Assembly: GCF_018918185.1 (NCBI RefSeq)
Contig: NZ_JAHLPZ010000002.1
Coordinates: 248,001 to 312,000, forward strand
Length of the DNA: 64,000 bases
Direction: 5' to 3'
Source: Eubacterium sp. MSJ-21
GTDB taxonomy: Bacteria; Bacillota; Clostridia; Lachnospirales; Lachnospiraceae
The notes under the pieces were generated by a model, which was given only the letters and a program-made list of their open reading frames with translations, searched no databases and was not told the origin of the DNA. Numbering within the stretch: position 1 is the first letter of the stretch; every line of letters begins with the position of its first letter. Below are positions 45,759-54,708 of this stretch, in pieces. Position numbers and translations under genes: made by a program.

Positions 45759-46595
45759 TTATTTGTTCAATTCCGTCACCAGCATCGGCAATGCACGCTC
45801 AAAGCATACGCCATACCAGTGTCCGTCGTCTGTTTTCTTAATGCTGTCCACAACGAAATCAGCAGCCATCTTTGCAGCTTCGGAAATCGTCTTTCCCTGC
45901 ATCATCGCACCTGTAAAAGCTGCCGCATAACAATCGCCGGTTCCATGTGAGCTCTTTGGCACCTTCTCTGTGAAATAATATTCTGCTTTTTTCTCTGCGC
46001 AGTCATATACGACAACTCCGATTTTATCATCTTCGAAGCTGATGCCTTTTAAAACAATCTTCTTGCAGCCAAGCTTCGCAAGAGCCTCTAGAATCATCTG
46101 TACATACGCTTCATCCTGTCCTTCTAACCGCAGTTCACAGCCGGTCATAAATGCCGCCTCTGTGATATTCGGAAGGATAATATCCGCACTGCCACAGAGT
46201 TTTGCCATCTGTGCAACAAACGCATCATCAAATCCATAGTACAGGCTTCCGTTATCCGCCATCGCCGGATCCACGATCAGAAGTCCGTCTTCCTTCACAA
46301 CACGCTTTTTCAGATCATACACATATTCGATCTGCGTGATACTACCGAGGTATCCGGTGTACAGGCAGTCAAAGCTGATTTTTTCTTTTTCCCAGTGATC
46401 CATAATGCCAGGGATATCCTCCGTCAGATCACGGAATGTATACCCGGTAAATCCGCCTGTATGTGTGGACAGCACAGCCGAAGGCAATATGATAGTCTCT
46501 ACGCCACATGCCGAAATGATTGGAAGTGCGACTGTAAGGGAACACTGTCCCATACATGAAATATCCTGAATTGTCAAAACCTTTTTATCTGTCAT
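45759..46595 (-). CDS. pdxK: pyridoxal/pyridoxamine kinase (PdxK/PdxY type)
   Basis: Ribokinase-superfamily enzyme that phosphorylates pyridoxal, pyridoxine or pyridoxamine in B6 salvage. 278 residues from MTDKKVLTIQDISCMGQCSL. The N-terminal substrate loop, the segment VDPAMADNGSLYYGFD and the anion-hole GTGDCYAAAF (about 220, catalytic Asp) are present. The ATG at 46595 follows GAGGTG; the GTG three codons earlier is part of the binding site. Divergent from a MocR/PdxR-type regulator, which supports a B6 role. Whether PdxK or PdxY cannot be settled. Confidence 0.93.
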   Translation of the reverse strand: MTDKKVLTIQDISCMGQCSLTVALPIISACGVETIILPSAVLSTHTGGFTGYTFRDLTEDIPGIMDHWEKEKISFDCLYTGYLGSITQIEYVYDLKKRVVKEDGLLIVDPAMADNGSLYYGFDDAFVAQMAKLCGSADIILPNITEAAFMTGCELRLEGQDEAYVQMILEALAKLGCKKIVLKGISFEDDKIGVVVYDCAEKKAEYYFTEKVPKSSHGTGDCYAAAFTGAMMQGKTISEAAKMAADFVVDSIKKTDDGHWYGVCFERALPMLVTELNK

Positions 46596-46623
46596 ATTAA
46601 ACACCTCTTTTTTATTTTCTCTA

Positions 46624-46652
46624 ACTATATAGTCACTTTGACCTTGTGTAAA
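46624..46652 (-). promoter_or_regulatory. pdxK promoter
   Basis: TTTACA (46652-46647) and TATAGT (46629-46624) 17 bases apart on the minus strand. The -35 box is inside an AGATTTACA half-site that is repeated in inverted order at the divergent gene's promoter. Confidence 0.7.
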
Positions 46653-46690
46653 TCTCCAATTGTAAAATATCTAAAAATGTCAGATTTACA
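46647..46690. promoter_or_regulatory. inverted AGATTTACA half-sites in the pdxK/pdxR intergenic region
   Basis: TGTAAATCT at 46647-46655 and AGATTTACA at 46682-46690 form an exact 9-bp inverted repeat 26 bases apart. A related TGTAAAATATCT (46661-46672) lies between. Each half-site contains the -35 hexamer TTTACA of one promoter, so the regulator could act on both genes at once. Confidence 0.65.
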
Positions 46691-46713
46691 AAAATATAAA
46701 TATAGTTTATACT
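46685..46713 (+). promoter_or_regulatory. pdxR promoter
   Basis: TTTACA (46685-46690) and TATACT (46708-46713) 17 bases apart on the plus strand, the mirror image of the pdxK promoter. Start near 46720; a leader of about 75 bases precedes the coding sequence. Confidence 0.7.
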
Positions 46714-46795
46714 TTTTAAAAGAAAACATCCAATTCTATATAAAATAACGGCATTTTTATCTCACAATGCCAGAATACAGAAAAAGGAGCTTATC

Positions 46796-48214
46796 ATGTT
46801 AACCTACTCTTTCGATAAACGCGGCGGTCAAAGCCTGTATGAATACCTTTATAACTGCATGAAAACTGACATTATAAACGGTGTTTTATCCCCAAATGAA
46901 AAGCTGCCATCCAAACGTGCATTTGCAAGCAATCACGGCATCAGTATTGTCACGGTTGAAAACACGTATGGGCAGCTTATGGCAGAAGGATACATCTATT
47001 CCAAACCCAAAAGTGGATTCTTCGTTTCCCCGATACAAAGTCAGATTGTTTCTACAAACAGTGAATCTGACCTTATTGAAGCAAAAAAAACTTACGTCCA
47101 TGACAATTCCATCAACCTGATTTCCAATCATACAGCTCCGGAGAATTTTCCTTTTTCTATCTGGGCGAAGCTGACTCGTCAGATTTTAAGTGAGCAAAGT
47201 CCGGATCTGTTAGTGCCCCCACCTGCAGGCGGTGTACCAAAATTACGTACAGCCATTGCCAGACATCTGCACGAATTCCGTGGCATCAACGCATCCCCGG
47301 AACAGATCATGATCGGTGCCGGAACAGAATACCTGTATGGCCTGATCGTGCAGCTGCTTGGACGGGACCTTGTCTACGGACTGGAAAATCCGAGTTCCAA
47401 GAAGATCCGCAGCATCTATGAGGCGCTTGGTGTGAAGGTTGCACCGCTCGAGATGGACGAGGAGGGGATTCAATTAGATGCCCGGAATCTGACGATTCCC
47501 GACATCATCCAGATATCTCCATCCCACCATTTCCCAACCGGTATTGTAACTTCTGTGAGCCGAAGATACGGACTTTTGCAATGGGCAAACGAATCGAATT
47601 CCCGCTATATTATCGAAGATGATTTTGACAGCGAATTCCGTCTGCAGGGAAAGCCGATCCCATCCCTATTCTCGATGGATACAACAGACAAGGTTATCTA
47701 TTTTAACACCTTTACCAAAAGCCTTGCCTCCACGATACGTATCAGCTACATGGTTCTTCCCAAGTCGCTGCTGCACCTGTATTACAACAAGCTTGGCTTT
47801 TATGCCTGTACGGTATCGAATTTCGAGCAGTATACACTTGCAGCTTTTATACGAGATCAATATTTCGAGAAACATATCAATCGTATGCGGAACCACTATC
47901 GCAGTCTACGCGATGAGTTGATTGCAGGTTTTAAGCAAAGTCCGCTTGCTGATAGGATCACAATCAGCCAGGAAAATGCAGGACTCCATTTTCTGCTGCA
48001 TATTGACAGCAAGAAAAATGATCAGGAATTACAGGCGATGGCTCAGGCTCACGATATCACGCTCTCATTCGTCTCTGATTATTACAGCTTTGATTTCAAA
48101 TCCGATATAAGCCGGTACGATCACACCGCAATCATCAATTATTCCGGACTTGACATGGACGATATCCCGGTCGTGATTAAACGGCTCAGCAATGCCTGGA
48201 GCAATTCACTATGA
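46796..48214 (+). CDS. pdxR: MocR/PdxR-type GntR regulator with aminotransferase domain
   Basis: 472-residue regulator: N-terminal GntR winged helix (about 1-75, LPSKRAFASNHGISIVTVENTY) joined to a fold type I aminotransferase domain that senses PLP. NYSGL and the PLP lysine in FNTFTKSLASTIRISYMV (about 307) are present. Such MocR proteins usually control PLP synthesis or salvage, and this one is divergent from pyridoxal kinase. In the true PdxR both domains are needed. The AAAAGGAGC sequence precedes the ATG. Exact effector and DNA site are inferred. Confidence 0.88.
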   Translation: MLTYSFDKRGGQSLYEYLYNCMKTDIINGVLSPNEKLPSKRAFASNHGISIVTVENTYGQLMAEGYIYSKPKSGFFVSPIQSQIVSTNSESDLIEAKKTYVHDNSINLISNHTAPENFPFSIWAKLTRQILSEQSPDLLVPPPAGGVPKLRTAIARHLHEFRGINASPEQIMIGAGTEYLYGLIVQLLGRDLVYGLENPSSKKIRSIYEALGVKVAPLEMDEEGIQLDARNLTIPDIIQISPSHHFPTGIVTSVSRRYGLLQWANESNSRYIIEDDFDSEFRLQGKPIPSLFSMDTTDKVIYFNTFTKSLASTIRISYMVLPKSLLHLYYNKLGFYACTVSNFEQYTLAAFIRDQYFEKHINRMRNHYRSLRDELIAGFKQSPLADRITISQENAGLHFLLHIDSKKNDQELQAMAQAHDITLSFVSDYYSFDFKSDISRYDHTAIINYSGLDMDDIPVVIKRLSNAWSNSL

Positions 48215-48339
48215 TGCCTGCAGCAACATTTCAATTATTTGAACGGTTCCATATATATCTTTGAAAATGTATATTTTCTTTGCAAACAACAAATGTTATA
48301 CTCATGTTATCTTTATACGCAAACACAAAGGAGGATATT

Positions 48340-49179
48340 ATGTTCGCTTATAATCTCTGGCAATGGATTGCCTTTTTCATCATCTACTGTCTCATCGGCT
48401 GGATCGGTGAAAGCTTATATGTTTCATGGGAACACAGGAAATGGGTCAATCGCGGATTCCTGCATGGTCCGTTTCTTCCGATTTACGGATTTGGTGCTGT
48501 GATCATTCTGATCTCCACTATTCCTGTCCGCAATAACTATTTTTTAATTTTCCTGTTCGGTATGCTTGGTGCCACCCTGCTTGAGTACTTTACCGGATGG
48601 GCCATGGAACAGATCTTCCATGTCAAATACTGGGATTACACCTACGACTTCTGTAACCTGCACGGTTATATCTGTCTTGGCTGTTCTCTCACATGGGGCG
48701 TCTGTGCACTGCTTCTGACCGGGCTTGTGCATACCCCGATTGAAAAACTTGTTTTATCCCTTCCTGCTGTACCTCTGATGGTCATCGATATCGTATTTGC
48801 AGTCTATTTTATCTGGGATATGATTACATCTGCACAGGAAGCATTCGATTTGAAGAAGATCATCCTTGAAAACGAGGAAGTCCAGCGTCTGCAGAAACGT
48901 CTTGATGTGATACATGCCTTTGCGGAGGACGACAAGGCAAAGTTCCAGGATTATCTGAAAGAGAAAGGATTGGAATTTAACAAGAGTAAAGAAGAACTCA
49001 CCGAAGAATTCCAGAACCGGCTCCAGGCAGCCAAAGATCGTGTTGAACACCGCTCACAGAAGATGCGCAAGCATGCTACCCGCATCCTGCGTCGTAACCC
49101 GGGTTCTGTATCCTACAAGCATAAGGCAGAATTTGAATCGATCAAAGAACGCATTAACGAACTCAGAAAAACGAAATAA
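48340..49179 (+). CDS. CmpB-like putative ABC transporter permease (membrane protein)
   Basis: 279-residue protein with about five membrane helices (1-165), then a long helical coiled coil (about 175-279). GPFLPIYGFGAVIIL and NLHGYICLGCSLTWG match the CmpB/DUF1113 family, annotated as putative permeases without clear function. AAAGGAGG precedes the ATG at 48340; the frame is open from 48280. It stands alone on the plus strand and converges with the EAL gene's terminator. Confidence 0.8.
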   Translation: MFAYNLWQWIAFFIIYCLIGWIGESLYVSWEHRKWVNRGFLHGPFLPIYGFGAVIILISTIPVRNNYFLIFLFGMLGATLLEYFTGWAMEQIFHVKYWDYTYDFCNLHGYICLGCSLTWGVCALLLTGLVHTPIEKLVLSLPAVPLMVIDIVFAVYFIWDMITSAQEAFDLKKIILENEEVQRLQKRLDVIHAFAEDDKAKFQDYLKEKGLEFNKSKEELTEEFQNRLQAAKDRVEHRSQKMRKHATRILRRNPGSVSYKHKAEFESIKERINELRKTK

Positions 49180-49206
49180 TATAGAAAAAGATATAGAAAA
49201 AGGAAA

Positions 49207-49238
49207 ATCCAGGCATTCCCTTATAAGGATGCCTGGAT
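49207..49238. terminator. bidirectional terminator overlapping the EAL gene stop
   Basis: ATCCAGGCAT (49207-49216) pairs with ATGCCTGGAT (49229-49238). The stop codon of the EAL gene is inside the loop. On the minus strand the stem is followed by TTTTCC and on the plus strand by AAATTTT; it can end both convergent genes. Confidence 0.85.
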
Positions 49239-51155
49239 AAATTTTACGAATTTTTCCCGCGGAATCGGCTTCGAGAAGTAATATCCCTGAATATATTCAC
49301 ATTCAAGATCTGAGAAGAGCTCCAGCATTTCCGCTGTCTCCACCCCTTCTACCACAATCTTCATCTTCATTGCCTTAATCATATTAATTGCATTCGTCAG
49401 CACAATCCCAAGCTTCGGATTATCATATAACTCCGTAAATGTCCGGTCTAATTTAATAATATCAAATGGTAATTTTACGATACGCTGCATATTCGAATAT
49501 CCGGTTCCAAAATCATCCAAAGAAAATTTTATTCCCATGTTGGTCAGATCTTCGATATTATCTTCTAACACCTGCTGAGAAATAGACGCCGCTGTCTCTG
49601 TAATCTCCAGATTCAGCTGTTCCGGTCGTACACCATACCGATTCAAAATCCCCATAATATGATCGGCCAGCTTCGGCTGCATACACTGTACCACAGACAA
49701 ATTCACTTCAATATAGGCCATTCCAAGCTTCTTATATTCGTCGCTTGCAATAAATGCACATACCTGTTCAAGCACAAAATCACCAATTTTGTGGATTGCT
49801 CCACTCTTCTCCGCTACCGGTATAAATACCTCCGGTGAGATAAAACCATACTTTTCATCCTTTAGCCGGATCAAAGCTTCCGCAGAATGGAACTTTTTCT
49901 CCTTCACAGAATAAATCGGCTGGTAATATACCTCGAACCGTTCATTTGACAACGCAGATTCAATAATCGCATCCATATCGTGCATCATATCAAAATGCAA
50001 TTGTTTCATCAATTCTGAAGCCACCATGATATTGCCGGTAACAGGGAGTGTCTGTAATGTATCTCCAAACGCCATCAGCGTATCCACATCCGAGACATCT
50101 TCCGGGCAATCTGCAATACAAATATTGGCAATAAAATTGACCGACATCTGGTTGATCACAAAACAGGTTTTCAAAGTACGATTTATTTCTTCCGCTATAT
50201 CCGGGACATGGTCAGACAGAGTATCTTCCAGCACATATCGGAATTTTCCTTGTCCCAGATAATACATTGCAGCCTTTAATTTCTTCTCTTTATCCAGGCG
50301 CATCATATATTCCGAAATCCCTGCCATCACCTGCATGCATTTCCCATATCCAAGTAATTCAAGCAAGGATGCATAGTTTGTAATGTTGACCATAATGATA
50401 TGTAATGGCTTTCTCGTCCTGAACGCCTGCCGCATATCATCCATATACGCTGTAATTTTATTTAAGCCTGTCACTACATCCAACCGCTCTTCCGGACGCT
50501 GCAGCATCAGCGAAATAAACAACAGACCAATCGACATACAAAGCATCTCTACCAATGACGTCGGATAAAAATACTGTATAGCGACACCGGCAATTTCCGC
50601 CACAAAGACAATCCCCAGAGAAACGAGATATCTTCGCCGGAACATCTTCCGATGTATTCCAAGATAAACCAATCCGTAAATCAAATAAATCACTGCACAT
50701 ACATATAACAGCGTAAAATATTTACCTCGCGTATATTCATACTGTGCGTTGATATAAAAAATCCATTTTGTTGCCGGACTCGTCAGAATCAGTCCGGTTA
50801 TCACAAGCACCGGAAACGATGACAAAAAGGCAAGCAGCCGTTTCGCCTTGAACAAATGCCAGGTATCTGTCATTGCTACCAAATATGTAATATAAAATGG
50901 CATTTCTAAGCTATGCAGCACTAGGTATCCCATATGCGCCACATATTTGGTAAACACCTGCCGCACACCCAGATTATCCAGATGCACCGCCCAGATATCA
51001 AACAAAATTGTCAGCCATGCCACAACCAACACTTCCAAAAAGGAACGGTTCACTTTTCCCTTGATCATTCGTCTGAGAATCGTTGTTATAATCAGTATGG
51101 ATATAATCAACATGGCACAATAATCATAATTGACATTTTTGTAAATGACTCCCAT
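49221..51155 (-). CDS. membrane EAL-domain c-di-GMP phosphodiesterase
   Basis: 644 residues. Seven or eight membrane helices (about 8-215), then a degenerate GGDEF domain (about 220-385) whose signature reads GQGKF, so it should not make c-di-GMP. The EAL domain (about 400-644) keeps its catalytic set: AEALIRL, EVNLSV, LEITETA, SLDDFGTGYSN, IKLDRT and VEGVET. So it should hydrolyse c-di-GMP at the membrane. The N-terminal helices resemble a 7TM sensor. Monocistronic; the NlpC-like gene lies 30 bases upstream. Confidence 0.92.
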   Translation of the reverse strand: MGVIYKNVNYDYCAMLIISILIITTILRRMIKGKVNRSFLEVLVVAWLTILFDIWAVHLDNLGVRQVFTKYVAHMGYLVLHSLEMPFYITYLVAMTDTWHLFKAKRLLAFLSSFPVLVITGLILTSPATKWIFYINAQYEYTRGKYFTLLYVCAVIYLIYGLVYLGIHRKMFRRRYLVSLGIVFVAEIAGVAIQYFYPTSLVEMLCMSIGLLFISLMLQRPEERLDVVTGLNKITAYMDDMRQAFRTRKPLHIIMVNITNYASLLELLGYGKCMQVMAGISEYMMRLDKEKKLKAAMYYLGQGKFRYVLEDTLSDHVPDIAEEINRTLKTCFVINQMSVNFIANICIADCPEDVSDVDTLMAFGDTLQTLPVTGNIMVASELMKQLHFDMMHDMDAIIESALSNERFEVYYQPIYSVKEKKFHSAEALIRLKDEKYGFISPEVFIPVAEKSGAIHKIGDFVLEQVCAFIASDEYKKLGMAYIEVNLSVVQCMQPKLADHIMGILNRYGVRPEQLNLEITETAASISQQVLEDNIEDLTNMGIKFSLDDFGTGYSNMQRIVKLPFDIIKLDRTFTELYDNPKLGIVLTNAINMIKAMKMKIVVEGVETAEMLELFSDLECEYIQGYYFSKPIPREKFVKFIQASL

Positions 51156-51185
51156 AGCCCCTCTTCTTTCGCTTCCATATACTTC

Positions 51186-51986
51186 TTACATATCCGGATA
51201 TAAGAAATGAACCACATCCTCTGCCTGCATCTCCTGCAAATGGTACGGATCTGTCTCATCGTCCGTATACCACCGCATACTGACAGAATCCTCCAGATAG
51301 AAATACCCGACTCCGCACTCCGGATATCTCGAGTACCACGCCGGATACTGCCTCTGCATCACCTGTTCGGCAAGCTTCACCGCCTCACTTTTTGTGCCAT
51401 CATTCAGATATGTCCCACAGATACGCACACCTGGCGGACTTGCATGTACCAAAAGCACACTTCCATCCGCGCAGCTTCCCAGGCTCATCCAGACATGCCC
51501 TTCCATGCTGCAGATATCGCCAGGGCGATAATCGCCCTGCACCAGATAACCCCAGCCGCATGCCGCACAGACACGTGCCATCTTCGACGCTCCGGTCACA
51601 TATCCGGTCTCTCCGTTTCGGGTATGAAATATATTGTACAAAAGCCAGCCGATATAGCCGGAGCAGTCAAGTCCGTCGTGACTTTGATATCTTGTCTTGT
51701 CAAAATCATATGTTTCTGTCTGTCTTGCGGCATATTCCGCCCATCGCTTTGATACGCCAAGTGTGACAGCCTCCCTGCCAGCCCCTGCATCCTCCTGATT
51801 CCAGCCGCCACCCCAGATATACATCGTCTGTCCAACCGGAAGCAGTGATGTCCGAAGCAGACGTTCCATCGAAAACTGTCGCAAATGCTCCGGTGCCGGT
51901 CTGTGTAACACAAGACTCATCAAAATCCCTATTGCGAAAAGCAGGATGCCTGCTGCACCCTGCCTGATGCGCGTGGAACTGTTCAT
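51186..51986 (-). CDS. NlpC/P60-like secreted or membrane-anchored peptidase
   Basis: 266-residue protein. Hydrophobic residues 12-27 form a signal anchor. Cys in HDGLDCSGYIGWLL (about 107) and His in MEGHVWMSLG (about 162) are the catalytic pair of NlpC/P60 peptidases, with a further polar residue after. Such enzymes cut the stem peptides of the wall. QTMYIWGGGWNQED near residue 54 is a family-like segment. Six other cysteines, unusual for an exported wall enzyme, lie in the core. It precedes the EAL gene in the same direction (30-base gap). Confidence 0.8.
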   Translation of the reverse strand: MNSSTRIRQGAAGILLFAIGILMSLVLHRPAPEHLRQFSMERLLRTSLLPVGQTMYIWGGGWNQEDAGAGREAVTLGVSKRWAEYAARQTETYDFDKTRYQSHDGLDCSGYIGWLLYNIFHTRNGETGYVTGASKMARVCAACGWGYLVQGDYRPGDICSMEGHVWMSLGSCADGSVLLVHASPPGVRICGTYLNDGTKSEAVKLAEQVMQRQYPAWYSRYPECGVGYFYLEDSVSMRWYTDDETDPYHLQEMQAEDVVHFLYPDM

Positions 51987-52052
51987 ATGTCATCTTCTTT
52001 CATATCCATCATTCAAACATATGACGAAGTTCCTGCACAATATTACTTTCTT

Positions 52053-52490
52053 TTACTTACAAAGTTCTGCCACAACCGCATTGATCACCTTGCCGTCTGC
52101 CTTGCCCTTTAACTGCGGCATAACCGTCTTCATGATCATTCCCTTGTTCTTTGTTGCAATGACATCTGCACATTTCTCTGTCAGGAATGTCTTTACCTCT
52201 TCCTCGCTCATCAGAGATGGCGCATACTCGTTAATGACATCGTAACGTGCCTGATACTCTGCAAGCAGGTCTGTACGCTCTGCCGGGCAGGTATCGATCT
52301 GCTCTTTTGCTGTCTTTAACTCCTTTAAGATTACACGATCTACCAGTTCTTCCTTGATGTCATCGCGGCAGCCCTCGTCGATGGCTACCTTCTTCACTGC
52401 GGAAATCAGAGAAGATATGGAATCCTTTCTTGCCTTATCTCTTGCCTTCATAGCGGCGATCATGTCTTTCTGTAATGTTTCTAACTGCAT
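52053..52490 (-). CDS. GatB/YqeY domain protein
   Basis: 145-residue YqeY-type protein, which resembles the tail of GatB and may bind tRNA. MQLETLQKDMIAAMKARDKARKDSI at the start and MPQLKGKADGKVINAVVAELC at the end are typical. GGAGG precedes the ATG at 52490; the frame is open upstream. It lies about 100 bases downstream of prfA on the minus strand. Confidence 0.93.
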   Translation of the reverse strand: MQLETLQKDMIAAMKARDKARKDSISSLISAVKKVAIDEGCRDDIKEELVDRVILKELKTAKEQIDTCPAERTDLLAEYQARYDVINEYAPSLMSEEEVKTFLTEKCADVIATKNKGMIMKTVMPQLKGKADGKVINAVVAELCK

Positions 52491-52598
52491 AATTTTATTC
52501 CTCCATTCATATTTATACGGATATGGACACACCATCCTGCGGATGCTGTGTCAAGTCGTAACTGCCATCCTAAAATGTGACTTCATCACATTGGGCGA

Positions 52599-53675
52599 TT
52601 ACTCTTCATTCATCTTAGCAAGCTTCGCTGCCTGGTCCGCGGCGATACATGCATCGATAATCTCTTGAATATCTCCATTCATAATCTTGTCCAATTTGTA
52701 TAATGTCAGTCCGATCCGGTGATCGGTTACACGTCCCTGTGGGAAATTGTAAGTACGGATCTTCTCGGAACGGTCACCCGTACCAACCTGGCTCTTACGC
52801 AGATCTGCTTCCGCATCATGACGCTTCTGCATTTCGATATCTAACAGCTTTGTACGAAGCAGGGCAAACGCCTTTGCCTTATTCTGAAGCTGTGATTTCT
52901 CTGTCTGGCTGTAGATTACGATGCCGGTTGGAATATGGGTCAGACGCACCGCAGAATCGGTCGTATTGACACACTGTCCACCATTACCGGATGCACGCAT
53001 GACATCGATACGGATATCCTTATCCGGGATATCAATCTCATCCACTTCCTCCGCCTCCGGAAGTACTGCTACACTGGCGGTACTTGTATGGATTCGTCCG
53101 CCACTCTCTGTCTCCGGCACGCGCTGTACACGATGTACGCCACTCTCATATTTCAATACGGAATACGCACCATTTCCAGTTACCATTGCGGTTACTGATT
53201 TCATACCACCGATACCGATTTCTTCGGCTTCCATCAGCTCGACCTTCCAATGGCGGCTCTCCGCATAATGCACATACATACGGTAAAGCTCTGCTGCAAA
53301 AAGTGCTGCCTCATCACCACCGGCACCTGCACGGATCTCCAGGATGACGTTTCGCTCATCGTTCGGGTCTTTTGGCAGGAGAAGGATTTTAAGCTCATTT
53401 TCGCACTGCTCCACCTGCTGTTTTGCGGAAGAAAGTTCTTCCTTCAGCATCTCGCGCATTTCTTCATCACTTTCACCTTCCAGCATGGATATGCTGTCCT
53501 CAATCGTCTGCTTGGCTTCCTTGTATTCCTGATATTTCTCTACGATTGGAGCCAGGTTTGCCTGCTCCTTCATCAAATTCTTAAATCTCTCTGCATTACT
53601 TGCCACGTTCGGATCTGAAAGTTCATTTTGTAATTCGTCCAGACGGGCTACCAGGTCCTCTAATTTATCAAACAT
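52599..53675 (-). CDS. prfA: peptide chain release factor 1
   Basis: Releases the finished peptide at UAA and UAG. 358 residues, normal length. [15 protein letters not shown] carries the PxT codon-reading tripeptide (PET), which marks RF1 rather than RF2, and [17 protein letters not shown] holds the universal GGQ. The longer frame starting at 53690 is a TTG inside the binding site GGAGG. Follows prmC, whose product methylates the GGQ glutamine. Confidence 0.97.
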   Translation of the reverse strand: MFDKLEDLVARLDELQNELSDPNVASNAERFKNLMKEQANLAPIVEKYQEYKEAKQTIEDSISMLEGESDEEMREMLKEELSSAKQQVEQCENELKILLLPKDPNDERNVILEIRAGAGGDEAALFAAELYRMYVHYAESRHWKVELMEAEEIGIGGMKSVTAMVTGNGAYSVLKYESGVHRVQRVPETESGGRIHTSTASVAVLPEAEEVDEIDIPDKDIRIDVMRASGNGGQCVNTTDSAVRLTHIPTGIVIYSQTEKSQLQNKAKAFALLRTKLLDIEMQKRHDAEADLRKSQVGTGDRSEKIRTYNFPQGRVTDHRIGLTLYKLDKIMNGDIQEIIDACIAADQAAKLAKMNEE

Positions 53676-53820
53676 GTTTTTATCCTCCAACTATTTTTCT
53701 ATCTCAATATACCCTTCCTATGTGCCAGACATCTATAACATCTCATTTATCCAATTATATACGCCACAAGGATTATCTGGCTGTTTCAGCCAAATCAGGT
53801 ATCTCATTATGTATTTTCTC

Positions 53821-54708
53821 TTATCCGAGTGCAGGATACCGTGCCATCACGATCCGGTCAAGTCCCGCATAATCTTTCATTCCCTCTATATCCACATATC
53901 CGTTCTCTACAAGGAATCCCCGAACAGCGTCCAGCTGATCCTGTCCGATTTCAAACAGTATATATCCATCTTCATACAGATACTCCCTCGCTTCCCGAAT
54001 TATCTTATCATAAAAATACAATCCATCCGCTTTTCCGTCAAGTGCCAGATGTGGTTCAAAATCACGCACCTCTGCCATAAGCTTTGGAATCTCATCCGTC
54101 CGGATATATGGCGGATTTGATATTATCATATCATATTTTTCTTCAATCTGCGCAAATAAATCGGTCTGTATCACCGTACAATCTGCCTGTAACCGCTCCC
54201 GGTTTTTCTTTGTAAGAGTAATTGCCGCATCCGAAATATCCGCAAGGTCAACCGATACAGCCGGAACAAGTTTTGACACACTGATTCCGATACAGCCACT
54301 CCCACAACACATATCTAACACACGCAACTTTCCGTCACCGGTTTGTTTCCGTTTTTTCTCTCTGAGTTTCTCCAGTTTTCCGCATGCCTGTTCCACGAGA
54401 AGCTCCGTCTCCGGTCTTGGGATCAGCACTTCCGGCGCTGTTGCAAACTCCATCCCCATAAATTCCTGTGACCCAAGAATATACTGGCATGGCTTATGCG
54501 TCATGCGTTCCGTGACATAGGCACGAAGCTTCCGCGCCTGTTCCTCTGTTGCTTCCTCTGCCATACGCAGAATCAGTGTCGAATATGTACAGCCTGCCAC
54601 ATCCATCGTCAAAAGCCGGATATCACTGTCCGCCTCCGGAATGTCTGCCTGTCTCAGGCGCTCTAATTCTTCCTTCATCAATGCCTGCCACGTCATAGTT
54701 TTCCTCAT
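53821..54708 (-). CDS. prmC: release factor glutamine methyltransferase PrmC
   Basis: N5-methylates the GGQ glutamine of RF1 and RF2 with S-adenosylmethionine. 295 residues: helical N-terminal domain and Rossmann methyltransferase domain with VLDMCCGSGCIGIS (SAM loop, about 133) and the NPPY motif in IISNPPYIRTDEI (about 207), which binds the substrate glutamine. Overlaps the upstream gene by four bases (ATGA), so they are translationally coupled. Precedes prfA. Confidence 0.97.
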   Translation of the reverse strand: MRKTMTWQALMKEELERLRQADIPEADSDIRLLTMDVAGCTYSTLILRMAEEATEEQARKLRAYVTERMTHKPCQYILGSQEFMGMEFATAPEVLIPRPETELLVEQACGKLEKLREKKRKQTGDGKLRVLDMCCGSGCIGISVSKLVPAVSVDLADISDAAITLTKKNRERLQADCTVIQTDLFAQIEEKYDMIISNPPYIRTDEIPKLMAEVRDFEPHLALDGKADGLYFYDKIIREAREYLYEDGYILFEIGQDQLDAVRGFLVENGYVDIEGMKDYAGLDRIVMARYPALG

